DNA of 64,000 bases from Pomacea canaliculata (taxonomy: Eukaryota; Mollusca; Gastropoda; Architaenioglossa; Ampullariidae): assembly GCF_003073045.1 (NCBI RefSeq), contig NC_037593.1, forward strand, positions 11,146,735-11,210,734, given 5' to 3'. The notes beneath the pieces were generated by a model. It did not search any database, was not told the DNA's origin, and saw only the letters and a program-made list of their open reading frames with translations. Numbering within the stretch: position 1 is the first letter of the stretch; each line of letters begins with the position of its first letter. Below, in pieces: positions 1 to 17,555 of this stretch. A program made the translations under genes and the position numbers.

Positions 1-2717
1 GGAAGCAAGCCGACTTCTGGTAATGGTGCAGCGCAGACTCACAAATTCTCCTGATTAAGATCACTTGATCATTATTTTATTGCGAGCAGGTATTTGTATG
101 TGGTCAGAACCAGACACACCTGAGAATAAACGTTCCTTTTTTTCTAAAGTAAACGGTTTGGTTAACTAGCAAGTGGTTAAACATCCGTTTTAAGGGATAT
201 GCATGCACCTGGTCAGTCGAGGTTAACGATCTCAAGAAAGGTAAGGGTTACAGCGGTCTGTCAGTCAGTCAACCGTGTGTACACGAGAAGCAGTGGATGG
301 CACACACACAGACACACAGACACACAGAGGGGCGTAGACCTGTCGCACGTAGAGCAAGAGTTGTTCCACCTCTGGACCGTTTCTGATAGCAATACAAACA
401 TCAAGGATGCTGAAGGGCAAAGGTCAAAGACAATTAATTCAAAGATTCATGAGCGTGTTGTGTTTAGATCGTGCACGAACCACTGACACGTGACCACTTT
501 CGTTACCCCAGACAAAGACTGACGGCAACCTGGAAAATGTGGGCCGACTGGCCAAACTTGTTGCAGGTGCAAGATGCCTGTCTGAAACCACCGACGAGTA
601 ACACGCTGCAGTGACTTTTGTAATTTTACTTGGACTTGGAGCCAGAAGGGTACAGACTAAGAGATAGTCGAAGGAGAATATTGAGAGAGTAGGAAGTAAA
701 GGAAGGAACGAAAGAAGATGGTGAAAAAGCACAATTCAAACACCAGAAGCATCTATAGACGAAAGAAAGAAATAAACATTTTCTGCTTGATATTTTTTTC
801 GGACTCTTGTAAGGTTGCACTCAAAATACTGCTGTTAAAATAGTCCACTTGAACCGACCATTTGGAATGCATTACCAGTAAGTCTCAGGAATATCACAAC
901 AGAGACATCATCATGATCATCATCATCAATCATCATCATGATCATCATGATGATCATCATCAGCCTAGCCCATCAACATGATTAGTGTCTGTGGGAACTT
1001 TTCCTCTTGTTCTATAGGAGTTGAATGGAAGAGGAGAAAACGCCAAGAACCAAATAATTTAAATGTCTACAACATATTTTTCTGACAACATTAGGAAACC
1101 ACTACTGATGTGTTCTGTAGAAGATGCTGTGGCAGTGATGTAGTGAACACATGAACACTGGCTTTGGCCTTTACACTGCCTTTACTACTCCAGTCTATGT
1201 CTCTGAATAGAAACGTGTGTGTCTGTGTGTGCGTGTGTGTGTGTGAGAGAGAGAGAGAGAGAACTAATAATGAAATGGAAAGGCTACAGACACTTTATGT
1301 AAACAAATTGACTGTGAATACTCCTCCAAACCCTTGGCAGAGCGCCGTACAGGTAAGATAGGGGTATGGAGAGACCTGACAAGCACAACTGCTAATCAAG
1401 ATCGTCTGCACTCAGGCCAGGGTGAAACAATGTTATACACATGCACACACACACACAAACAACCGAAAATCAGGTCACACGTGTCAAAACAAGACTACAT
1501 TATGCTTTTCAGAAAGCATTGCAAGGTAAGCTGTTTCTCTACGTTTATTTAGTTAATTTTTCTCTGAGGGGTGGTGTAAAGATAGCAGTCATCTGGGTCT
1601 GCTTACAAATGCTAAATTAATAGATGAAAGAAGGCTGAACACATTTCTTTTGTCTTCTTGATTGTTTATAACCTCAAAGTAGGAATGTACTGCAATGTAA
1701 TACATTATTCTTATACGTAATCCGAGTACATATACTTCGGATGAACCATAGGTCTGTCGGGCATAAGCAGGTATGCTTATCACTTCCACACCCATCAGAA
1801 CTTTCAATTCTTTCTAATGTAAAATAAATGTTTCCGTGTGAATTACTTCACAATTGATAAAGATATCTTCTCTCAACTTTATTAAGAGCCATCGTCTTGA
1901 CTGACGAAGACATTTGTCACACCTTTGGTTTATCTTTTTAACCCTTTCTCTGCATGGTTCGGATGCCTGATGAAGTCACCTGATAAGGTTGGCACTGCGC
2001 ATGCGCCGATCTACAGTGTAGCCCTTATTCCCGGGGCGCACTGCGAGACGGAGGATGGAGCCGTCAGCAGACAGGACCTGCATGATGCACGCGCGCCCAA
2101 CACAGAGGCATAAACACAACTATGACGTGCATACTCGCTGTTGGCAAGTTGTTGGCAAAGCCAAGGCCGGGGTGCGAGATGGGTGGCGAGGCTCAAACCA
2201 ACGCTCGCAGACGTAGGAATGCAGATCCAAGATGTCTGCGACGTGACACCTGGACGGAGGACGCGCACTGACGTCACGCACCAGGTGAAGCAGGTACGGA
2301 GCTTAGCGCGGAGAGGCGGAAGCGGTAAATTTCAAAGTAAATAAAGTGGATGGTAACCATGGCACCACAAGAAAGGGTGTTAAAAAAAAAAGAAAGAAAA
2401 AGCGCTGAGAAGACATTCGACTGCCAAAGGTGTGTAGGTGTAGAGTGACCCAGCTACAAGCTGGCATCGTCGGAACACACTGGAAGCAGAGTCGACTCGT
2501 ACAACCTCTAACCTCTTTGTCGTTGCTAGGTGCGTGCGTTTTGGAAGACGTACAAGATTGTGAAGTTTGATGGCAGCAGAAGGCGAGCACATGCACGCAA
2601 GTACACAAACACGCACACAAACACATGCACATCGCACAGGTGTGTGAGTGCAAGCGCTTCTGCGATAGGGGGTGTGCACAGTCACAAAACAACCAGGGCA
2701 AGAGTGTGTGAACTTAC
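1..2717. other. intron/intergenic DNA left of the claudin-like exon
   Basis: No supported coding exon was found here. It should include the first intron of the claudin-like gene, which runs leftward. A patch at about 1980-2330 is GC-rich, but neither strand gives a recognisable domain or a phase-compatible exon. Simple repeats occur at 906-963 (ATC/ATG trinucleotides, partly palindromic) and 1213-1262 (GT then GA). Confidence 0.5.
906..963. repeat. ATC/ATG trinucleotide microsatellite
   Basis: Short runs of ATC interrupted by ATG make the tract partly self-complementary. It is a simple repeat with no visible function. Confidence 0.8.
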
Positions 2718-2949
2718 CCGTGAGGGGGAAGGGTCCGCACCTGTCCTCATCAGAGGTGCCCCGCTGGAGGCGAAATCTGGGCAGCAGACATTGCCGCCAG
2801 ATGCCGTAGCTGATGTTGGCGCTGGCATTGGAGGCCGTGACATTATAAGACCTGCGCCAGTGAGGTGCGGTGAAGGCGATGAGGTGAAACAGGAAGCCTA
2901 GACACATGCAGACGAAGGCCACCTGGATCATCAGCTGGACGTCCGCCAT
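2718..2949 (-). CDS. first coding exon of a claudin/PMP22-like tetraspan membrane protein (partial gene)
   Basis: The exon encodes 77 residues starting MADVQLMIQVAFVC and ends in phase 1 at a strong donor (GTAAGTT from 2717). Residues 7-28 form a hydrophobic first membrane segment. Then come W31 and, within the first extracellular loop, G49-I-W51-x2-C54 and C71. This is the W-(G/N)LW-C-C signature of the claudin/PMP22/EMP/MP20 superfamily, with Ile replacing the usual Leu. Potential N-glycosylation sites are at N36, N41 and N45. Family members normally have four membrane segments in about 180-250 residues, so the other three must lie on exons beyond the left edge; none was found in 1-2717. 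A role in cell contact or as an accessory membrane subunit is inferred from the superfamily only. The DNA just upstream (2950-3060) is GC-rich and could hold the promoter. Confidence 0.7.
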
Positions 2950-5900
2950 GACACTACTTCCTGTCCGTCAGCTTTCGTGTGGCCCTTCCACTTCCGCTTT
3001 GCGCCGCGCTCCGGCCATCGTTTCAACGCGATTTTGAGAGGCAGGGAGCAGGAGGTAATGATACAGGAGTTGAAAGGGTGAGTAGGGGGTGGGGGGATGC
3101 TGTTTTTCACGCCCCTTTTTCTGAGAGAAGACGGACGGACTTATCAGTTTGTTACTAAATTTAGCTTAACGACTCATCAGGCGGTGTGCTGTGTAACCTG
3201 GGACGCACGTCGTTTAGTGTGTTCGTTTTGTAATCAGTGAATGTGAATGTGAATGATGCTGGCGTCTGACATTGTTTGATGAGTTTTTGTTAGTCTCTCT
3301 CTTTCACACACACAAAGAGTAGCGTGTATGTGTGATTAGAACGAGGAGAACATCTAGTATCGTCTAGCAGGCCATCAGCAGTTACTCTTCGCCATCTTTC
3401 TCCCGACAATATACCTGTATCTTTGTTCCATACGTGTGTGTGTGTGTGTGGGGGGTAAACCAGTGAGGTTGCGGGTACCTATATGCATGCATGTCTACTT
3501 GTTCACAGAGATAACCAAGAAACGACCACGTAACTGTTTCATCGTACTTTGCCTGTTTGTCTATGTGTGCGTACATTTGTCTGGGTACGCTTACATACTG
3601 TTAGGTCGCATACATACCTACTTCCTCTACCCTTATAAGTGATTCCAAGACGTCTGCCGTGTTGTCATCTTCTTCCAACGTAGACCAAGATTTGTCGAAT
3701 GCTCACATGAGTCCCTCGATAGCTTCTTGCCACCCAATCTGAGTGTAATTCAGCCTAAAGCCCACTAAATATAAGTCAGTCCTACAAATTTTGAAGTCCG
3801 ACGATTAAAAAAAAATCATACAAAACACCTGCAAGGTGGCATTCAGTCACGTGTTCATGACGCCGCTAATGGTGTATGAGTTATGGCCGACCCCTCTGAC
3901 TCCAGGAACGCCCAAAGTGCCGGCGGTTTTTTCTTTCTCTAGTCTGTAAGGGATCTTTGCCAGGAAAGCATGTCAAATTTAATGCAGGAAACATTTTTCA
4001 TTTCCAGTTCTGACTTTGGATTGAACAGACTAAGTGACAAAACTGTCTGCCTAATATGCACAGCATGTTATTCCATTAGATGATGTCAGCCCTGAAGCCA
4101 GTACAGCATCCACGTTCTCTCACTACCCTCACCACAAAGAGACTGTGTAGTGCCACCAGACCCTCAGTACAGTGCATGCTTGTGCTAGAAGGTTGCAGTC
4201 TGTGTTTCGCCATTTCTCATTTCGTTGTAGCCGTCGAGGCGGGTGGTAGACAGTGGTCTGAGTGTTGGCGATCTCAGGGATGGCAGAGACAGGGAGACCT
4301 ATACACTTCGCGGAGTTGTGGAAGATTCTGGTCAGTTTCTTCTTCGCAGAATGGGACATCATTTGATGGATAGTGGTACAGCGTGTATTTGATACATTTT
4401 GATGGTGACGACGAAAGTCAGAGCCGAAACAGCGAAGATCAAGGAACTACAAGAATTGGCTGCAGCAAAAAAGAAACAGACCGGGGGAGGAAGGAAAAGA
4501 ATTGGCCAGCTTCTGTAAGTTTGTCTTCTGCCCATAAGTGTTTCTCCAGCACTACGCATGTGCATCCACATCCCGCGCCCTGCTGCTGACGCCAGAATAT
4601 TCGCCGGGCCGCGTTCAGACACGTGCTACACGTCACGTGGTGCTGGTACCCCGTAGCGTGACAGAGTGATGCGGATTGGACGGGTATGAGAGAGGCAGGG
4701 GTGGGAGTGTACCTCACCTTATGAGCAGCGAGCAGACCATTTCATGGAGTTTACAGGGCGGTCCAGCTGATGAACTCCTGGTCTGAGTACCGGAGACTTA
4801 TGCATGCAAGCCACCTTCACCATGTTTGACCTCTTTTGGTTTTGATGTCGGCTGATGTGTCCTTTAAAAAAAAGATTGGGAAGTATGATCTGAGCACACC
4901 GCGAGCATGTCCACAACATGCGCACGTTCCCCTCCCCACAGACTGTCTGAACCACGTCTGTGCTAGTAAGCAATCGCCATCAGAACATTGTTAGCAATAT
5001 TAGTCTCATTGTTAATAATTGACCTAGTTTCTCCTGAATGTTCTAAACATAGCAAACAAGAAAAAAAAAGCTTTGACTAATTTAAAATCAACATTTACAG
5101 CAGACGATGGACGTCTCTGGTTTCAGCGGCGTGATGCTTCGTCGACATCAGCACTTTCAGTTTCAGAGATTTTCTTTTCTACAAAATGTTAGGGTACAGA
5201 CACCCTGCTCCCGACTCGATGCTCGAGCGCAGCTTCTGATGAGGGCGTGCATCATAACAAGCTCTTTTTTCGCAAATACAGTGTTAAGGTAAAGGTCGTG
5301 CCCTCATCTTTTGAGGTCGTCGGAGGTGAGGTGTTTAGAAACCTCACTTTTCTCGCAGCCAGCTTTACAAGAGGGCGGTGCCAATCTCCTCTCCCTCGCT
5401 GCCTTACCTTCCCCAACCCTCTAAGGTGTCAGGTACCCATTCCAGCCAGTGGGTCAACCGAGGAAAGTTTGCTGCGCTCAGTTCCGACGCTAACGCTCTC
5501 ACCACTCGGATATCCGCTTCCCTAAGTATAGTGTACAAGGTTCTTTTGCTGTCTTCACTTAGGCTCCCTTTTATTTATTCAGCTTTGACACGCTAAGTAT
5601 TCAGTTCAAGGAATTGTTGCTTTAGTGTACGCGGAAATATGCCCACCTCAAAACTGTATACCAGTGGACTGTATGTCAGTGACAAGGTTGACCGCTTCCT
5701 TACCTGCCCCTAAATGTTTTTAATTTTCTCATTCTAGCAGCTTGCAAAGCCTTGCCGTTCTACATACCCCATAAAGTTTTATGCAGATTGGTGTTCTGAG
5801 CTGCTTTTGTCTTCTTAAATGACCCATTCTCTCTCTTCACACACACACAGATGGTTCCTGTACACCTTTATTTACAATGCAAGAATACAAGTATAAACCT

Positions 5901-6430
5901 GATTTTCCACTAAAAATATCTTATGGCTTAGCAGTTATCCTCATTCTTTCCAAACAGATTATTCTCCCCTGGCATCTGACCCTCACCCCTACGCCGTTAA
6001 AGAACATTTCTTTCAACAGTAAAAGGCAAGTGTCTCAAGGTGGTGTTAATGCGTGCTAAACTATTGGTCTGCAGTTTTCTTTAATTTTTTTTATAATGAG
6101 CAGTTCGGTTACTAATGATGTATTCATTTTCATTTCATCTGAATGCATGTGCATACCTGGATAAATTAAAAATTTGTCAAAAATGAGAAGTTATTTCATG
6201 CTTGTTCTTTTCGGCCATATATGAAGTACTTCTCATTTAATGAAAGTTGTCTGTGAATAGTGTAGCACTGCATCAAATGCCTTGAATGTGAACCAGGAAT
6301 TATTAAACGCAGTATACAGAAACACCTGGCAAATTCCACCCATTCTTACCACTACAATTTATACATAAACCCCCAAATGCCACAGAACATGTAGAATTTT
6401 TGGAGAAATCATTTTTGCTGTTTTTCTTGA
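2950..6430. other. intergenic, with a GC-rich putative promoter next to the claudin-like start
   Basis: The first ~110 bases are GC-rich and sit directly upstream of the claudin-like ATG, a likely 5'UTR/promoter for the minus strand. The rest has no credible exon. Overlapping open frames on both strands around 4080-4720 look random. A tRNA-derived SINE lies at 5285-5522. Confidence 0.5.
5285..5522 (-). repeat. tRNA-derived SINE, copy 1
   Basis: Read on the minus strand, the element starts GGAAGCGGATATCCGAGTGG, which matches the A-box half of a class II tRNA (D-arm with GAGTGGT..AGAGCG). It continues to a B-box-like CGGTTGACCCAC about 55 bases on. The 3' part has a pyrimidine/purine-rich body and ends near GGCACGACCTTTACC. 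A second diverged copy in the same orientation is at 63172-63441. It shares the head, the CCCCAACCCTCTA segment, the GAGGTG(T)TTAGA segment and the tail. Two independent copies with an internal pol III promoter support a SINE. The tRNA of origin (Ser or Leu) is inferred. Confidence 0.7.
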
Positions 6431-6431
6431 T

Positions 6432-6437
6432 TTTATT
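6432..6437 (-). terminator. candidate polyadenylation signal of NDUFV1
   Basis: AATAAA reads on the minus strand about 120 bases downstream of the NDUFV1 stop codon. It is the nearest canonical signal to the gene's 3' end. Confidence 0.45.
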
Positions 6438-6559
6438 ACCAGTTTTTCTGATGTCCAGATGCACACACATATAAGATTTTATGAAATTTTTTGAATGGTG
6501 TCTTATTAAATAAAACAAACAGTCCAACAGTAACAAGGTTAGGCAAAACTAGGAGTCAC

Positions 6560-12311
<5,752 letters not shown>

Positions 12312-15300
12312 TCAATCACTACTTCACTTTCAGCGACCAATGATAGCCAAATACTTCACCTAATGATGGTGCAATCACAGGCGAAAGTCGGGAGAGACTC
12401 GCCATGACTGTTTACTGAAATATATGTGACACAATTATATGTAGTCGCTGGAATTACCGAAACGATAGGGGTTATATAGGTAATGTCGACCTTTACGTAA
12501 CCTACAGTATGGAGGCGCCCATTGTATGACAGTCCCGCAGAAAGAAACACAAATAAAGCAAAATAAAATATAGTCAAAAACAATTCTCACTAAGCAAAAA
12601 AAAAAAATCCGGAGTAAAATATCACAATTGTACTGATAAATATAGCCTAAAATCGTTAATTTGCTGAAGTCCACAATTTTCTCCGGCTCTTGAATAGGGG
12701 TGTGTTCTTCTAAGGTACGCGCTTGCAAACGTTTATGAACGTTTGGGACAAGCAGGTCATATATACAGTATAGATGTTTGACACTTATATTCAAGAATAA
12801 TTTCTGGACTGCATGATAGTATATATATATATATATATAACTTACAGAATGTATGTTTTTTTCTCTTATTTAAAATATATTACTCTATTGCCGCTGTTCT
12901 CAGCCCGTACCCTTAGGGGTAGGGTTATACAAGGGTACGCAGAGACGTCATAAAAAGGCGTCGTCTGCATGAGCTCAATTTCGTAAAGGAAAGATGTAAA
13001 TTCATAAAAAGGAAGGAGATCAAGACACGATGTACTGTTGCTGAATTTTCTTTTCTACACTCAGATGGAATTACCTTGTCATGTCCTAAAGATATATATT
13101 GGCACTAATCACATGGAAAAATTATAACTCAATAATGCACCACTTACAAGAGAGAAAAATAATATTAATATACGTGTACTGCAATGACCGTGATTATCAC
13201 CCATTACATTTTGATCTGAAGAAAACTTACTTACAAGTCTGTTGAGTGGATTTGGTTTGGACCTTTTATTTTTTAACTGAAGTCAAGCTTAATTGGGCTT
13301 TTAAATAGAATTAAATCGTAGGGCTCTATTCAAAACTTAGCCTTTTCATTTTCTGGCCAGAAAATCGCTTCTTGATCGCGACAACCTGAGCGATATTTCT
13401 TCATTTGACATGTTTAAATTTGTTGAACTGATCAGTTCACACCACACCAGGGACAGCGAAGCTGTTACAAACACTTACTCACAAGCAACGGAGCTCTCCA
13501 GTGTGTGAGTGTAATTTTCGTCTGCTTTCCCAGTGGCAGTTCAGAAAATGCAGATGTTTGCAGACTTATATCTTGAAAATTAAACACCATCGTGCACTCA
13601 AATTGTGGGAATTATTATTTTAAAATGAAAGTAACCCGATTATAAAGGGAAAAAACCCCCCAACTGTTTCGCTCGAATGTTAGCCGTTTATAGCGATAGC
13701 GGTAATCAACACTCAAAGGGAAAGAACTGCCTGCGTTGTTCATGAAATCAAACGCCGCGCGTCTTTTGGAATTGTTGCACGGATGTCTTTGAAAATCTGC
13801 TCATTACATTTGCTCGATGAGATCAAAAGTTGTTATTAAAGAGATAAAAGCACTAAAAAACTGATGCACGGTTTTCAGATCGATGAGTTGACCACAAACA
13901 GACTTCTTGCGCCCTTCTATTACAAAAAAAAAAAAAAGCATTGCGCACTTTGCGACCGAACTAAGGATCCAGTGCTAAGTGCAGATCGACGCTCTCGTGG
14001 TTCACGCGCCATCTAGAAAATTATCACTCGTCCCCTGCACTCATTAACAGCACGGAGTTAAATATAACAACAAGTAACCAGAGGGCACACTCCGCGTGCT
14101 GATTAACCTGCGTCGATGAAGATTCGTCAGAATTAAGCTTTCACAAGAACATGCCATTCAAATCGCATTGGCCTTGGTTCATCTTGTCCTGCAGAAAACG
14201 GTTAATTAGTGGGTTAATTTAGGATCGAGTTTTCAACGATAAATCTTGGTTTTCGAAAAAAAGAAATACGCGTTGGTGAACACGACATGAAAGAAGAAAC
14301 AAATTTACATTTTTGAAAATTAATAGATTTTGAGTAAACAAAAGGAGTTAAACTCGCTGTTTCATTTTTATCACCCTTGCATGAATGCATGTATAGGTGG
14401 TTTACCACAATAGTACATAGTGGCGACAGGAAAAGTCTTACCACTGCGCTACCGCGCCTATCCGTGATGACGTTTGGCATCTCGCTCAAGGCTAGTTAAC
14501 GAACGTCACAGGTGAAGATTGACAGGTGAATAAAATACTCAACCATCTTGGTGAGTGCGCAGTCACCCCAAAACATCAAATTTACGAAGAAGACAACTAG
14601 AGCGTGGAGAGAGAACTGACAATGAAAGGTCGTTCACTGTTTTCACCAGCGAGGTTGTTTTCCTCTCACCAACAATTATGTGCAGCAGTGTTGTCATTCT
14701 TAAGCCGCAGTTCGACCTGAACTTCTTGTTTTGTGTTAGCTTTTGTTCTTCTTTCTTCTTCTTCTTTTTTTTCCAGGTTGTGTCCATGCTTTCCATTCAC
14801 ATATAAAACGATTGCTTTGCCGAGGGCCAATTACTGGTTCTTGTGGTTAAGAAAGCGCACTTGAAGGGTGTAATGTTTACCTTGCGATGTTAGAGGATTG
14901 ATTGGTGTGAAGAGGTGCGAGTGCGACAGCTGGTGGAGGGGGACGGGGTAGGAGCAGGTAACCCGTGCTGCAGCTTTCATCGTCGTTGTTTCCTGTCCAC
15001 ACATCTCTTCGCACGCTAAAGGAATATCCAATCTACCCGAACTGATCAAAGCAAACTCGAATAAAACCACCACCACCCAAATAACCCAAACAACATTTTC
15101 AGTGTGCAGGAGCTAGCTGTGAGGCGGGGGAGACAGAGGCCACGGTCCGCTAGTCCGTTGTTTCTGTTCGCGGCAACTGGGTCCGTAGTGATGAAGCGAG
15201 AGTAAGTCGCTTCCCTGAAGCAAAAGTTGGAACTCAAGAAGAAGCAACTTGTTTCCAAAGCTGTAAAGCGGTTTCCAGACTCCACAGACATTGCTTTTTT

Positions 15301-17555
15301 TTTTAACCCTATGACACCTTTGCCACCATTTTATAACTACAGCTTGAGGGTACAACAGCTGGGTGTATACATTATTTATAATTTTGGAAACAAGACGCTT
15401 TTCCTTCAATTTTCCATGTTGTCCCAGGGCAACAACTTACCCTCGATTCATGACTATGGGCACTGGAGGTTAAATCAGATCAGACTGAATTACCACCCTT
15501 AAAGAAAGTGAGTTTAGTTGCAGTGGGTGTAGTTGTCGGTGGTCAGGGAGAAATAAAAAGAAGGCTACCATGATCATTGCTTGTCAGTCAAATAACAACA
15601 TGTCGACCAGTTCCCATGACCTTCGCATTGTCCTGTGTAATAAAGAGAACAGGCTGAATGCACCCTTGACATGTCAGAGAAAAACAGCTTTTATTCCCGT
15701 GCTTTGCTTACAATTACTTAAACTGTTTTTCTCCTGAAGATTGGCCTATGAAAGTGCACTTTTTAAACTAATTTATTTCCATTACACTTAATGTCTACAA
15801 GACCAGATCTGGAGTTCGCTATGTTGTGTTCAACCGCAGATAGTGAAATAAAATTCGGAACAATTCCACGAAAACCTGATATCTCTCTCACACACGCACA
15901 CAATAGTCACACACACACACACAAGTTCTCTGTTTTTGTTGTTATGAACGCATCATTAGTGTTGTAAGGAATATTTTGTCTGGTATATACAGAGGAAACT
16001 ATTAACCGATCCCATCATGTAATTGCATGGATTGTATTTTTATTTACCTGTTAAGTTGGAGTTCCTTAGGGTGTAAAGCTTCAGAAAGAACAAGATGCTC
16101 TGACTGTTTATTGCAAAAAAACTGTAGTTTAAATACTAAATAAACGCAAACTGTAATACGTCCGTGAGGCAAGAGAAGAAAAGTTCTACATCCATTTTTT
16201 AAACGATAAAACTGGCATTGGATAATAAGTAAAAAGGAACACTGCTTCATAACAACAAATATCAGTAAATAACGATATGCTCACAATCACGAAATGCAGA
16301 AAATTTGAAATACCCAATGGCGCTCATGTTGATCTCTGACGAGGCGAAGTTGAGATTTATGAAAATGTGCTAAGTGTAAAAACTATCACACCAACATGTA
16401 TAGTAATGGGGGAGGTAGGCAATTTTTCCGTGTCACTTTTTGCAAAGTACAGGTCATTCATTGTGCTTCTAGCATAAGCTATGTCTCGACACAACTCTTA
16501 ATCATAAAAATTATGTATCCTTCTGTTTCATCTGTACAACACTGTGTTGAGTAATTCGTCATATAAACTATCCTGATTCGGATATACAAATCTCACAAGA
16601 AAGCTATGTTTGCGCGACATTTTCTGCATTACTCCCAAGCCCTTCAACTTCATCAACTTATTGATTGTAAATCTTAAACAAAACTTAAAACTTGTAGCAC
16701 ATTCATCCTTTTATCAATGTTCATGTTTAAGTAGTTCTTATAGTCCTTTTTGTCTCGTTTAGTTCTCTCCCCTTGTAAATGTCTCTTTGCTTGTTTGCCA
16801 TATTGTATATTTTGTGTCATCTCGTTGGTCTAAACTCTAAAGCATACCACGTACACGTAATTATTATTGCATTATATATATATAAACTGTATTTGGCTAA
16901 GATGTCTCACGGGGTTACACCCACCTGATGAAGCCAAAAAAAAAAAATATGTAAGCGTTGAGCCAAGACATAAGAGGAACATACTTTTGAATATTTTCTT
17001 GGAAAATAGATTTTCCATCTTAACCAATGCGTGTACCGATGTTTTGATTATCGATTTATCTGACGATGAAAGTTTACCTAACGCGTTAACGTGTTTTAAT
17101 GTTATGTATCTTGTGAATATTTCCTGGTTTGTCCCTCCTACAGCTATTTCAAAACATACCGAAGTGATAAACACTCGCACATTCTGTATCTCTTCCTCTC
17201 TTTGTCTCTCAAGGCTGATGTGATAATTGGCTGCACAAGCCCACCCCTGTCTTTCCCTCTCACACAAAGAGCAAATTACAGGGTCCGTAAACATAAACAC
17301 CCTGAGGTCTCAGGCGGTCAGACCTTCCTACTGATCGATCTCTAACCACACCAACACATAGATTTTTGTACAGTTTCCAAGGAAAGAAGAAGCATAGACA
17401 GGCTCTTCCTTTGTCCAACTTCTATAACCTCGACCCTGGCGTGTTTGTTAGTCACAACACATGATCTGAAGGTGTTTATGACAGTGCGGTCGAGGTCTCC
17501 ACTCTCTACAAACACTCAGCACAGAGAGCAGGAGAACCCGCCAACGTTTCCTGAT
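12312..17555. other. intergenic region between NDUFV1 and the GABA-B receptor gene
   Basis: No coding exon is supported. The bases just above 12311 are the likely NDUFV1 5'UTR and promoter. There is an AT dinucleotide run near 12820-12840 and a hairpin near 12908-12941 (9-base arms CGTACCCTT/AAGGGTACG). An imperfect inverted repeat lies at 15188-15455. Open frames on both strands around 16870-17300 show no family resemblance. Confidence 0.5.
15188..15455. repeat. imperfect inverted repeat, arms of about 85 bases
   Basis: The left arm (about 15185-15268) and right arm (about 15369-15455) are reverse complements at roughly 70% identity by eye, with a ~100-base spacer. Both share the core TTTGGAAACAAG and later CTTA.CCTCG.TTCAT. 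It resembles an old foldback or MITE-like element, or two opposed copies of one dispersed repeat. No clear target-site duplication was seen. Confidence 0.5.

Noticed and set aside
2011-2344. GC-rich open frames on both strands as exon 2 of the claudin-like gene
   Set aside because: No membrane segment and no phase-compatible acceptor followed by family sequence.
16867-17300. Open frames of 118 and 142 codons on opposite strands
   Set aside because: They overlap each other, contain A/T runs and low complexity, and match no family.
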